Positions 35,873 through 44,512 of a stretch of DNA of 64,000 bases are shown here, in pieces. Below the pieces are notes generated by a model, which did no database searches, was not told the origin of the DNA, and saw nothing but the letters and a program-made list of their open reading frames with translations. The position numbers were made by a program, and so were the translations under genes. Every line of letters starts with the position of its first letter. The stretch's first letter is position 1. This stretch comes from Cupriavidus consociatus (GTDB lineage: Bacteria > Pseudomonadota > Gammaproteobacteria > Burkholderiales > Burkholderiaceae): positions 62,001 through 126,000 of the forward strand of contig NZ_JAGIQA010000004.1 of the NCBI RefSeq assembly GCF_017814975.1, given 5' to 3'.

Positions 35873-37027
35873 ATGTACGCGCTCAAGCTGATCACCCGCA
35901 ACGCGCTGCGGCACAAGCTGCGCACCGCGCTGACCGTGCTGGGGCTGGTGATCGCGGTGCTGGCGTTCGGGCTGCTGCAGACCGTGATCGACGCGTGGTA
36001 CGCTGGCGCGTCGGCCGCGTCCAGCGCGCGGCTGGTGACGCGCAATGCGATCTCGCTGGTGTTCCCGCTGCCGCTCAGCTACGAGGGCCGCATCCGCGGC
36101 GTGGACGGCGTGACCATGGTGGCGCGGTCGAACTGGTTCGGCGGCGTCTATCGCGACCCCAAGAACTTCTTCGCGCAGTTCGCGGTGTCGGACAACTACC
36201 TCGACCTTTATCCGGAATTCATCGTTCCCGAACAGCAGCGTGCCGACTACCGGCGCGACCGCAAAGGGGCGCTGGTGGGCCGCCAGCTGGCCGACCAGTT
36301 CGGCTTCAAGATCGGCGACGTGATCCCGATCAAGGGCACCATCTACCCCGGCACCTGGGAATTCGTGGTGCGCGGCATCATGGACGGCCGCGACGAAAGC
36401 ATCATCACGAAGCAGATGGTGTTCCACTGGGAATACCTGAACGAGACCATCCGCAAGAAGACGCCGCGCCAGGCCGACCAGGTCGGCGTCTTTGTGCTGG
36501 GCGTGGACAATCCCGACAACACCGCGGCGATCTCGCGCAATGTCGATGCCGTGTTCCGCAACTCGCTGGCCGAGACGCTGACCGAGACCGAACAGGCGTT
36601 CCAGCTCGGCTTCGTCGCCATGTCGAACCAGATCATCGCGGCGATCCGCCTGGTCTCCTACGTGGTGATCTTGATCATCATGGCGGTAATGGCCAATGCG
36701 ATGGCGATGAGCGCGCGCGAGCGTACCGTGGAATACGCAACGCTCAAGGCGCTGGGCTTCGGCCCGGGCTTCCTGGCGCTGCTGGTGTTCGGCGAGTCGC
36801 TGGCGATCTGCGTGGCGGGCGGCGCGCTCGGCATGCTGGCCACGCCGCCGATGGCGGCGGCCTTCAAGCAGGCGGTAGGCGGCGTGTTCCCGGTGTTCAC
36901 GGTATCGCCGGAGACGATGCGCGCGCAGGCCGCGTGCGCGCTCGCGGTAGGCATCGCCGCCGGCATCGTGCCCGCGGTGCAGGCCGCGCGCGTGCGCATC
37001 GTCGAAGGCCTGCGGGCGATCGGCTGA
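35873..37027 (+). CDS. ABC permease, FtsX/MacB type, first of two
   Basis: This 384-residue membrane protein has one N-terminal helix, a periplasmic MacB-like core (about residues 45-260, with [19 protein letters not shown] and [19 protein letters not shown]) and three C-terminal helices ending [16 protein letters not shown]. It pairs with the next permease, probably as a heterodimer. Two unequal permeases argue for a DevC/MacB-related exporter rather than MacB itself, which carries its own ATPase. Confidence 0.9.
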   Translation: MYALKLITRNALRHKLRTALTVLGLVIAVLAFGLLQTVIDAWYAGASAASSARLVTRNAISLVFPLPLSYEGRIRGVDGVTMVARSNWFGGVYRDPKNFFAQFAVSDNYLDLYPEFIVPEQQRADYRRDRKGALVGRQLADQFGFKIGDVIPIKGTIYPGTWEFVVRGIMDGRDESIITKQMVFHWEYLNETIRKKTPRQADQVGVFVLGVDNPDNTAAISRNVDAVFRNSLAETLTETEQAFQLGFVAMSNQIIAAIRLVSYVVILIIMAVMANAMAMSARERTVEYATLKALGFGPGFLALLVFGESLAICVAGGALGMLATPPMAAAFKQAVGGVFPVFTVSPETMRAQAACALAVGIAAGIVPAVQAARVRIVEGLRAIG

Positions 37028-37041
37028 CACAGCGGACAACC

Positions 37042-38208
37042 ATGGCGATCCCGCTCACCTATATCGCGCGCAACCTGTGGGCCCGGCGGCTGACGACCGC
37101 GCTGACCGCGGGCGGGCTGGCGCTGGTGGTCTTTGTCTTCGCCACCATGCTGATGCTGGATGCCGGCCTGAAGAAGACGCTGGTCACCACCGGCGAGCGC
37201 GACAACGTGGTGGTGATCCGCAAGGGCGCCGAGACCGAGATCCAGAGTGCCGTCGAGCGCGGCCAGGCCGGCATCCTGGAAATGCACCCCGCCGTGGCCA
37301 TGACCGGCGCCGGCCAGCCCATGGCCTCGCGCGAGGCGGTGGTGCTGATTTCGCTGACCAAGTCCAGCACCGGGCAGCCCTCCAACGTGGTGATCCGCGG
37401 CATCTCGCCGCTGGGCATGGACCTGCGTCCGCAGGTCAGGCTCGTGGCGGGGCGCATGTTCCGCCCGGGCTCGGCGGAAATCATCGTCGGCAGCAGCATT
37501 GCCGGCGGCTTTGCCGGCGTGCAGATCGGCGAACACCTGCGCTTCGCCCAGCGCGAGTGGACCGTGGTGGGCCACTTCGACGCCGGCGGCAGCGGCTTCG
37601 ACTCGGAGATCTGGGGCGATGTCGACCAGCTGATGCAGTCGTTCCGGCGCAATGCGTATTCGTCGATGGTGGTGCGGCTGGCCAACCCCACGCTGTTCGA
37701 GCGCTTCCGCGCCGATATCGACGTCGACCCGCGCCTGGCCGACGAGGCCAAGCGCGAGCAGGTCTTCTACAGCGACCAGTCCAAGGCCCTGTCGAGCTTT
37801 ATCAATATCCTGGGCTTTACGCTGTCCACGATTTTTTCGATTGCGGCAATGATCGGCGCCATGATCACCATGTACGCGTCGGTGGCCAACCGCGTGGCGG
37901 AGATCGGCACGCTGCGTGCGCTGGGATTCAAGCGTGCCAGCGTGCTGGTGGCTTTCCTGATCGAGGCGGCATTGCTCGGAGTGGTGGGTGGCGTGGCCGG
38001 GCTGGCCTTTGCGGCGCTGATGCAGTTCGCGTCGTTCTCGACCACCAATTTCCAGACGTTTGCCGATTTGTCGTTCCGCTTCATCCTGACGCCCGGCATT
38101 GCGCTGCAGACGCTCGGGTTCGCCATGGTGATGGGGCTGGTGGGCGGCTTCCTGCCGGCGGTGCGGGCAGCGAGGATGAATATCGTGGATGCGCTGCGGG
38201 CGCGTTGA
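37042..38208 (+). CDS. ABC permease, FtsX/MacB type, second of two
   Basis: The 388-residue protein has the same layout as its neighbour: an N-terminal helix (TTALTAGGLALVVFVFATML), a periplasmic core with LRPQVRLVAGRMFRPGSAEI, and three C-terminal helices including ANRVAEIGTLRALGFKRASV, the FtsX family signature, ending ARMNIVDALRAR. It starts 14 bp after the previous stop. Confidence 0.9.
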   Translation: MAIPLTYIARNLWARRLTTALTAGGLALVVFVFATMLMLDAGLKKTLVTTGERDNVVVIRKGAETEIQSAVERGQAGILEMHPAVAMTGAGQPMASREAVVLISLTKSSTGQPSNVVIRGISPLGMDLRPQVRLVAGRMFRPGSAEIIVGSSIAGGFAGVQIGEHLRFAQREWTVVGHFDAGGSGFDSEIWGDVDQLMQSFRRNAYSSMVVRLANPTLFERFRADIDVDPRLADEAKREQVFYSDQSKALSSFINILGFTLSTIFSIAAMIGAMITMYASVANRVAEIGTLRALGFKRASVLVAFLIEAALLGVVGGVAGLAFAALMQFASFSTTNFQTFADLSFRFILTPGIALQTLGFAMVMGLVGGFLPAVRAARMNIVDALRAR

Positions 38209-38237
38209 GCGCGTACGTTGCCGCGTGTGTTCTCACG

Positions 38238-38257
38238 TCTCCCGCATGTCGGGGAGA
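38238..38257. repeat. REP-like palindrome, copy 4 (degenerate)
   Basis: TCTCCCG and CGGGGAGA pair around CATGT. It lies just after the ABC operon. The rest of 38209-38510 holds no gene or further motif that I can see. Confidence 0.5.
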
Positions 38258-38510
38258 GGCAGGAGGAGAGGCTCGGCGCCTCCACGAAAGTTATGTTCAT
38301 CAACACCATAGGCTTCGCTTGAGGTGCACTAAACACCGTTGGCTTCGCCACAGGTTTCCGATCGCCACCGATCCTTTCCTTGCCTTCTCCCCACTGTCCG
38401 TCTACAACCCGTAGTGATGCATGGTACGCGCCAGGCCTTTGCTGGCGGCCAGTGCGCACCGGCACGGCCAGCGGCGCCCCACCGCAGGACTTACCGCCAG
38501 GACGCCCCCG

Positions 38511-39701
38511 ATGAATCTCGACCTGCTGGCTTCATTGCTGACCGCCGTGGTGGTGCTGCTGATCGGCACCCTGGTCAACCGGAGCGTCGGCATCCTGTCG
38601 CGCTACAACATCCCTGACCCTGTCACCGGCGGGCTGCTGTTCGCCGTCGTCGCGTCGGTGGCAGCGGCGGGGGCGAATTTCCACGTGGTCATCGATCCCG
38701 GCATGAAGCCGGTGCTGCTGCTGATGTTCTTTGGCGGCGTCGGCCTTGGCGCCGACCTGCGCATGCTCAGGCGGGGCGGCAAGGCGCTGGTGGTCTTCCT
38801 GATCATCCTGCTGCCCTATATCCTGGTGCAGAACGCCGTCGGCGTGGCCATGGCCAGAACGCTCGACCTGCACCCGATCTTCGGGCTGGTGGGCGGATCC
38901 ATCACGCTGGTGGGCGGCCATGGCACCGGGGCCGCCTATGCCGAGCGCTTCGCCGAGGTCAACAACCTGCAGGCAGTGATGGACCTGTCGATGACGGTGG
39001 CGACCATCGGCCTGGTCGTCGGCGGCATCATCGGCGGTCCCGTGGCGCAGTACCTGATCTCGCGCTACAAGCTGCGCTCGACCGCGCGCGAGGCCGGCGA
39101 CACCGAGGAGGAAGCCGCCGCCGCGTCGCCGATTACCACGGTCGGCGCGCTTGCGGCGCTGGCCGGCATGCTGGCCGCGGTGATCGGCGGGCGCTGGATC
39201 GCGGCGCAGATGCCGTCGGGCCCGATCACCATTCCCGGCTTCCTGTGGTGCATGATGCTCGGCATCGCGATCCGCAACCTGCTGCCGTTTATCGGCCTGC
39301 GCTTCGACGACCGCGCCACCGACCTGATCACCAACGTCTGCCTGTCGCTGTTCCTGGTCATGACCATGATGGCGCTGGACCTGGCCGAGGTGGCGCTGTC
39401 GGCCGGCCCGTTCCTGCTGATCATCGCGATGCAGGTCGTGTTCATCATCCTGTACGTGGTGCTCGTCTGCTTCCGCTTCATGGGCCGCGACTACGAGGCG
39501 GCGGTCACCTCGGCCGCGTTCATCGGCTTCAACATGGGTTCCACGGCGACCGCCATGGCCAATATGCGGGCAATCACCGCGCGCTACGGGCCGGCGCCCA
39601 CCAGCTACCTGATCACGCCGCTGGCCGGCGCGTTCTTTGTCGACCTGATGAACGCGTTCGTGCTGACCATGATGCTGGCCTTGCCGCTGATCGGAGGCTG
39701 A
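38511..39701 (+). CDS. gltS: Sodium/glutamate symporter, GltS family
   Basis: The 396-residue transporter has about ten membrane helices and the GltS landmarks NIPDPVTGGLLFAV, GGSITLVGGHGTGAAYAERF and FNMGSTATAMANM, the two re-entrant loop regions that bind sodium and glutamate. ATG 38511 is preferred over an upstream in-frame start, which adds a non-membrane stretch. The stop is separated by one base from the start of a TAXI-type binding lipoprotein gene, an unusual partner. Confidence 0.9.
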   Translation: MNLDLLASLLTAVVVLLIGTLVNRSVGILSRYNIPDPVTGGLLFAVVASVAAAGANFHVVIDPGMKPVLLLMFFGGVGLGADLRMLRRGGKALVVFLIILLPYILVQNAVGVAMARTLDLHPIFGLVGGSITLVGGHGTGAAYAERFAEVNNLQAVMDLSMTVATIGLVVGGIIGGPVAQYLISRYKLRSTAREAGDTEEEAAAASPITTVGALAALAGMLAAVIGGRWIAAQMPSGPITIPGFLWCMMLGIAIRNLLPFIGLRFDDRATDLITNVCLSLFLVMTMMALDLAEVALSAGPFLLIIAMQVVFIILYVVLVCFRFMGRDYEAAVTSAAFIGFNMGSTATAMANMRAITARYGPAPTSYLITPLAGAFFVDLMNAFVLTMMLALPLIGG

Positions 39702-39702
39702 C

Positions 39703-41292
39703 ATGCGCCGCGCCTCCCTTGCCTTCCTCTTTGCGTTGCTGGCCAGCCTGTGGCTGGCCGGCTGCGGCGGCGGCCCGAACGCCGACGGCATCCGCGCCAA
39801 TCTCAACGAGCGCCTGGCGCAGGCGCTGCCGCCGGGCACCGTGCAGCTGATCGACGTCGACCGGCGCGGCTCGCAGTCCGATACCAAGGCACCGGCCGGC
39901 GAGACCCGGCGCGTGGTGTATTTCGACGCGGAACTGAAGCTGCTGCGCGACTACGACTTCGGCGCGTGGGATTCGCCCGGCGTGGCCGGGCTGATCTCGG
40001 CGCTGGGCGCGGGGCCGCGCGGCATTACCGGGATCACCAGCGGCGGCAACAAGGCGGGCGACGTCCTGCGCGCGCACGGCACCGCGCTGTACCGGCGCGA
40101 CGGCGAGCGCTGGGTCAGCGTGCAGCCCGCCGGTTACCGCCCGGCCGAGGCACCGGCCGTGGCCACCAACGCGCCCACCGGCCCGGCGGCAATCCTGGAT
40201 GCGATGCGCAAGGTAGTCGAGGCGGTCCAGAAGGACGCCTCGCCGGCGCAGCGCGCGGTGATCGAACAGGAACTCACCACCGCGCACGCCAATATCCGCG
40301 CCCGGCTGGCCCGCGTCGACGAGGGCTACGCCATCGCCGCCGGCGCCGAGCATGGCCAGTACCTGCGCTTCGTGCGTGCGCTGGTGGACGGCGCGCGCGT
40401 GCGCGCCATCGCGCTGGTCACTCGCGGCGGCGAAGAGAACCTGCACCTGCTGCGCGACGGCAAGGTCTCGGCGGCCATGGCGCAAGGCGACAGCGCGCTG
40501 GATGCCTACGAGGGCAAGGGCGCCTTTGCAGAAGATGGACCGCACGCGTCGCTGCGCGCCATCGGCAGCCTGTACCCCGAACCGGTGCATGTGCTCGTGC
40601 GCGACGGCGATCCGGCGCGCTCGGTGTCCGACCTGCGCGGCAAGCGCATCGCGGTGGGCGAACGCGGCGCGGCTTCGCGCGGCACGGTGCTGCGCGTGCT
40701 GGCCGCGCATGGACTGACCGAGAAGGATTTCAAGGCCGAGGAAGTCGGCCTGGGCGCGGCGCTGGTGGCACTGCGCCAGAACCAGGTGGATGCCGTGATG
40801 CAGGTGATCGGCGTGCCATCCGACAGCATCCGCGATGCGGTGAGCGAACTGCCGTTGCGGCTCCTGCCGCTGGACGAGCGCGCGATCGCCGCGATGGTCG
40901 GGCAGAAGGCGGGGTACTTCCGCGCCAGCATCGCACCCGGCACCTATCCTGGCCTGCGCGAGCCGGTGCGCACCGTCGCCACCGCGGCGATCCTGGTGAC
41001 CGGCCCGGACCTGTCGGATACCGAGGTAGCCGACCTGACGCGGCTGGTGTACAGGCTTGGCCGCGACTTCGTCGCGCGCGGCAGCGCCCAGGGCGGGCAG
41101 ATCAACGTGGCCACGGCGCGCGAAGGGCTGGTGATTCCGCAGCACCTGGCGGCGGCCAAGGTGCTGGACGGCCTGGCGGGGGGCACGGCGGCCGCGCCGG
41201 GGCAGCGGCCCGGAGGACCGGCTGCTCAGGCACCGGCGCCCGCGTCGGCACCGTCACCGGCACCGGCCGCATCCAGGCCGCGCGTCCGCTAG
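39703..41292 (+). CDS. TAXI-family TRAP solute-binding lipoprotein
   Basis: The 529-residue protein has a lipoprotein signal (LWLAGC, Cys at residue 21). A region of unknown function follows (about 25-140), then a TAXI-type binding domain: AAMAQGDSALDAYEGKG, SDLRGKRIAVGERGAASRGT, GLGAALVALRQNQVDAVMQV and APGTYPGLREPVRTVATAAI. TAXI proteins normally serve fused TRAP membrane subunits. None is present; the gene is coupled to gltS (TGAC-ATG). The last ~45 residues are Ala/Pro repeats. Confidence 0.87.
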   Translation: MRRASLAFLFALLASLWLAGCGGGPNADGIRANLNERLAQALPPGTVQLIDVDRRGSQSDTKAPAGETRRVVYFDAELKLLRDYDFGAWDSPGVAGLISALGAGPRGITGITSGGNKAGDVLRAHGTALYRRDGERWVSVQPAGYRPAEAPAVATNAPTGPAAILDAMRKVVEAVQKDASPAQRAVIEQELTTAHANIRARLARVDEGYAIAAGAEHGQYLRFVRALVDGARVRAIALVTRGGEENLHLLRDGKVSAAMAQGDSALDAYEGKGAFAEDGPHASLRAIGSLYPEPVHVLVRDGDPARSVSDLRGKRIAVGERGAASRGTVLRVLAAHGLTEKDFKAEEVGLGAALVALRQNQVDAVMQVIGVPSDSIRDAVSELPLRLLPLDERAIAAMVGQKAGYFRASIAPGTYPGLREPVRTVATAAILVTGPDLSDTEVADLTRLVYRLGRDFVARGSAQGGQINVATAREGLVIPQHLAAAKVLDGLAGGTAAAPGQRPGGPAAQAPAPASAPSPAPAASRPRVR

Positions 41293-41313
41293 CCCCGATA
41301 GCTGCCGCTCGCG

Positions 41314-42123
41314 CTATCCTGCCGCCGGCAACTCCGCCGCCAGCCGGCAGCGCCGGTCCAGGAAGTCGCTCGCATGGCCATTGCTACCACCCGCCGCGTG
41401 AACCGGCTGGTCCACCAGGAAGAAGCCATGGCGGCCCTGCCGGTCCTGGCCATAGGTAAGGAAGATGCCTCGGTCGGGCGGCGGCACCGCGATCGCGCTG
41501 GCGCCGGGGTCGTCAGCCCTGCCCCCGACCAGCGCGAACGGGTCGGCCGACAAGACCGGCGTGGCAGCCGGGATAAACCTGGCCCGCACCGGCTTGCCAT
41601 CGAACCGCAGCGAAGTCCACTCCGTGCCGATCGGCCCGCTCGCGCCATTGACGAAGGCGCGCGCCGCGGCGCTGATGCAATCGAGGTGGATATGGAGCTG
41701 GTCCTGGCTGCGCGAGGTGCGGGAATTGACCGCCAGCCCCAGCATGTCGTCCGGCACCGGCTTGCCCAGCGCCAGCCCGACGATGCCGCGCTCGTCCCAG
41801 CCGAAGGCCCAGGCGTTGGCACCGGTGCCATCCCACGCCTTGCGATCCTCCACGCCCGTCACTGTGCGCGCCGGGATCACCAGGTAGTGCGACTCGCCGA
41901 TCGCGTCCTTGTACAGCACCAGCCCGCGGGCACGGTCGACGCTGGCGCAATCGGCATGCTGCGGCTGCGGCGGCGCCAGGCAGCGCTGCTGCACGTTGCG
42001 CCACAGGCCATCGCGCCCGCCGGACAGGACGCCGACCACTTTCTCGGGGCTGCAGCCCGCCAGCATCCATGCCGCTGCCAGCGCCAGCGCACCGCGCCGG
42101 CGTGCCGGAGTCAGCGCCGGCAT
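41314..42123 (-). CDS. cdh: CDP-diacylglycerol diphosphatase
   Basis: This 269-residue enzyme hydrolyses CDP-diglyceride to phosphatidate and CMP. It has a lipobox-like MLAGC (Cys 24) and the HIT-related catalytic motif QLHIHLDCIS. Other Cdh blocks are SHYLVIPARTVTGVEDR, WAFGWDERG and QDRQGRHGFFLVDQPVH. It is convergent with the TAXI gene (22-bp gap, a weak hairpin at 41297-41318). A small gene overlaps its start by 13 bp. Confidence 0.88.
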   Translation of the reverse strand: MPALTPARRRGALALAAAWMLAGCSPEKVVGVLSGGRDGLWRNVQQRCLAPPQPQHADCASVDRARGLVLYKDAIGESHYLVIPARTVTGVEDRKAWDGTGANAWAFGWDERGIVGLALGKPVPDDMLGLAVNSRTSRSQDQLHIHLDCISAAARAFVNGASGPIGTEWTSLRFDGKPVRARFIPAATPVLSADPFALVGGRADDPGASAIAVPPPDRGIFLTYGQDRQGRHGFFLVDQPVHAAGGSNGHASDFLDRRCRLAAELPAAG

Positions 42124-42344
42124 GGAACGCCGTAGTACGTCCCCACCCGCGGGTTGGACACGATGTAGGCGTGGCGCTGGGCCCAGAACTGGGCGTCGCG
42201 AAAGACCTCGGCCTCGCGTTCGCTCCAGGGTGTGGCCAGCAGCGGCAGGGCTTCGGCGTCAGTGGTCGGGTAGACCTGGGCCTGGTAGCGGGCCGTCTGC
42301 AGCGCGCCCGTACGGATGGTACGGATCGTGACGTGGAGTGTCAT
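42111..42344 (-). CDS. Small hypothetical protein
   Basis: The 77-residue product starts MTLHVTIRTIRTGALQTARY and is soluble, with no motif I recognise. Its end overlaps the cdh start by 13 bp, so it is likely coupled to it. GAGAAG lies about 8 bp before ATG 42344. Existence is supported by position and spacing only. Confidence 0.55.
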   Translation of the reverse strand: MTLHVTIRTIRTGALQTARYQAQVYPTTDAEALPLLATPWSEREAEVFRDAQFWAQRHAYIVSNPRVGTYYGVPCRR

Positions 42345-42483
42345 AGGCAGCTTCTCGTCATGAGGACGACAAATCATAACCACATTCCTGTGTTGCTTTG
42401 ATGACTGCCGTTGGAACTTGCTGTCAGGAAGCCGCACCGGCAACGACCAACCCCTGTCCCCTCGCCGGAAACCGGAGCCAGAC

Positions 42484-42969
42484 ATGACGTCAAAGTCTCC
42501 CCGCAAGATCGCGATCCTCGCGCTGACGCACCTCGCCATGCTGGCGGCCGGCTTTGCGGCCGGAATCTATGTGCTGCCGATCCTGACCGAGCAGGCGGGG
42601 GCGAGTATCGGGCAGGTACAGGCGGTGTCGCGGCAGGCGGCCTATTCCGGCGCCTTCCGCAAGGACCTGGCCGGCAGTGACGCCTTCCACTGGGCCAGCG
42701 GAAGGCTGCATGTGTCGGCCCGGGCCATTGCCTTCGAAGGCAGCGTGGCGCCGGGGCCGGATTACCGGATCTACCTGGTGCCGGAATTCGTCGACACCGA
42801 GGCGGCTTTCCTTGCGATCAAGGACCGCGCGGTGCAGGTTGCACCGTTGAAGACATTCGGCAATTTCACCGTGGCGCTGCCGGATGGCGTCGATCCCGGC
42901 CAGCACCGTGCGGTGGTGATCTGGTGCGAGCGGTTCGGGCAGTTCATCAGTGCCGCGGCCTACCGCTAG
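42484..42969 (+). CDS. DM13-domain membrane-anchored protein
   Basis: The 161-residue protein has an N-terminal anchor or uncleaved signal (LALTHLAMLAAGFAAGIYVL) and a DM13 domain: GRLHVSARAIAFEGSVAPGPDY, RIYLVPEFVD, then GQHRAVVIWCERFGQFISAA. DM13 domains are thought to act in electron transfer or redox reactions through the conserved Cys; biochemical roles are poorly known. ATG 42484 follows GGAG; an upstream in-frame start at 42418 lacks one. Confidence 0.82.
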   Translation: MTSKSPRKIAILALTHLAMLAAGFAAGIYVLPILTEQAGASIGQVQAVSRQAAYSGAFRKDLAGSDAFHWASGRLHVSARAIAFEGSVAPGPDYRIYLVPEFVDTEAAFLAIKDRAVQVAPLKTFGNFTVALPDGVDPGQHRAVVIWCERFGQFISAAAYR

Positions 42970-42996
42970 GCCGTGCTAGGCCGTGCAAGGCCGCGC
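42967..42996. repeat. 10-bp tandem repeat over the DM13 stop codon
   Basis: TAGGCCGTGC occurs twice, followed by the variant AAGGCCGCGC. The first TAG is the DM13 stop codon. Confidence 0.8.
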
Positions 42997-42999
42997 AAG

Positions 43000-43027
43000 A
43001 AAAAAGGGCCGATCGGGGAACCGGCCC
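43000..43027 (-). terminator. Rho-independent terminator of the porin gene
   Basis: On the minus strand GGGCCG pairs with CGGCCC and is followed by TTTTTTCTT. It lies about 100 bp after the porin stop. A second 10-bp stem (43069-43078 with 43102-43111) lies between. Confidence 0.75.
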
Positions 43028-43125
43028 AACGAACCCCGCACAGGCAAGGTATCGATATGAACATCGCGCGCCCGCCCGTGCCTGCCGCTGGTGCGCCATG
43101 CCGGGCGGGCGTCAGGAGGCCGGGA

Positions 43126-44196
43126 TCAGAAGCGGTGACGCATGCCGATGGTGGCGCCGGCCTGGTTCTCGCCCGCGACCACGGTGCCCACGCCATTCAG
43201 GCCCAGGGCCGAGCCGTTCTTGTTCTTGGCGTAGCCCAAGTTCAGGTAAACGTCGGTGCGCTTGGACAGCGAATAGTCCGCCGACAGCACGAACATCCAC
43301 GGATCGGCATCGCTGTTGCGGGTGTCGTTGTAGTAGGCGGCGCCGGTCACCAGGAAGGCGGGCGTGAAGCGGTATTGCGCGCCGGCCCAGTACACGTTGC
43401 TGCGGGTCGCGGCGGCGGTGGCGCTGGAGACGCCATCGTCCTTCAGCCAGCGGTAGCCGGCGAACACCTTGGCGCCGCCGAAGGCATAGGCGGTGCCCAC
43501 CGCGGCGCGCTTGGCGCTGCGGTCCTGCAGCGCCACGGTGGCGCCCTGGTACTGGTCGTAGGCGGCACCCACCGAGAAGCCGCCAACGGCGTACGACAGC
43601 CCGCCGCCGAAATTGCGCGCGACCTTGGGTTCGCCCGGCACTTCGCCGTTGTTGTCGCGGCCGAAGCTGTAGAAGCCGGTGGCGGTCAGGCCGCCGAACT
43701 TGCCGGTGTACTTGATGGTGTTGTCGGCGCGGCCGTTGAAGGCCGAGTCGACGCTGTTGAGCGAGTAGCGCGGGCCCACGCCCATCGGGTCGAAGGCGCC
43801 GAACAGGTCGTACAGCGCGTTCTGCTGGCGGCCCAGCGTGACGGCGCCGAAACCGCCCTGCAGGCCCACATAGGCCTGGCGGCCGAACAGGCGGCTGCCC
43901 TGGCCAGAGGTGCCGGTATCGATATCGAAACCGCTTTCCAGCACGAAGATTCCCTTCAGGCCTTCGCCCAGGTCTTCGTTGCCGCGCAGGCCCCAGCGCG
44001 AGCCGGACAGGTTGCCCGAGTTCAGGCGGGTGGTCGTGCCCTGGGCACCGTTGCTGCCGGGCACGTGGCTGATGACTTCGAGGCCGGCATCGGCGATGCC
44101 GTACAGCGTTACGTTCGATGCGGACTGGGCCGATGCCGCCCCGGATGCCGCCGTAGCGGCTACTGCTGCCGTCAATGCAAGGAGAGCTTTCTTCAC
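43126..44196 (-). CDS. General porin, Omp32/Gram-negative porin type
   Basis: This 356-residue outer-membrane trimeric porin has signal peptide MKKALLALTAAVAATAASGA ending SAQ and typical first strand SNVTLYGIADAGLEVISH. SGNLSGSRWGLRGNEDLGEG and GRQAYVGLQGGFGAVTLGRQ follow, and the last residues are GMRHRF with terminal Phe. Porins of this type are general or anion-selective channels in Burkholderiales. The divergent gap to the PBP1A gene (44197-44512) contains a direct repeat but no gene. Confidence 0.93.
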   Translation of the reverse strand: MKKALLALTAAVAATAASGAASAQSASNVTLYGIADAGLEVISHVPGSNGAQGTTTRLNSGNLSGSRWGLRGNEDLGEGLKGIFVLESGFDIDTGTSGQGSRLFGRQAYVGLQGGFGAVTLGRQQNALYDLFGAFDPMGVGPRYSLNSVDSAFNGRADNTIKYTGKFGGLTATGFYSFGRDNNGEVPGEPKVARNFGGGLSYAVGGFSVGAAYDQYQGATVALQDRSAKRAAVGTAYAFGGAKVFAGYRWLKDDGVSSATAAATRSNVYWAGAQYRFTPAFLVTGAAYYNDTRNSDADPWMFVLSADYSLSKRTDVYLNLGYAKNKNGSALGLNGVGTVVAGENQAGATIGMRHRF

Positions 44197-44355
44197 TGTG
44201 ATTTCTCTGTTTTATGGTGATCCATGAACCGCGCCGGTCCGACCAGGACCAGGGGCCATGCCGGCCTGAGCCGGCTGGCCGCGCCGGACCCGGCGGGCGG
44301 CGCACGTCCGCATATGTGCGGCCCGCGCATTCTGATGGCGCAATATGAAGGCGTT

Positions 44356-44393
44356 GTGACGAATAGTGCGCAGCACAATGTGCCGAATAGCAC
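44356..44393. promoter_or_regulatory. Direct repeat in the porin/PBP1A divergent region
   Basis: GTGACGAATAGTGC (44356) and GTGCCGAATAGCAC (44380) match at 11 of 14 positions, 24 bp apart. They lie about 160 bp upstream of the porin start. Possible operator pair for an unidentified regulator. Confidence 0.4.
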
Positions 44394-44512
44394 CCGCATG
44401 GGGGTTTTCCCTGTGAGCAACGGGATCGTTTTGGTAGGATGCAGGCTTTTCCGACGACGGTAATGCCAGTGCCCCGTGCCGCCATGTGCCTTTGCCTCGC
44501 CAGCTTCGCGTC

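Noticed and set aside
42966..43000. Tandem TAGGCCGTGC copies as a CRISPR or attachment site
   Set aside because: Only three 10-bp units with no spacers and no integrase nearby; a simple local duplication.
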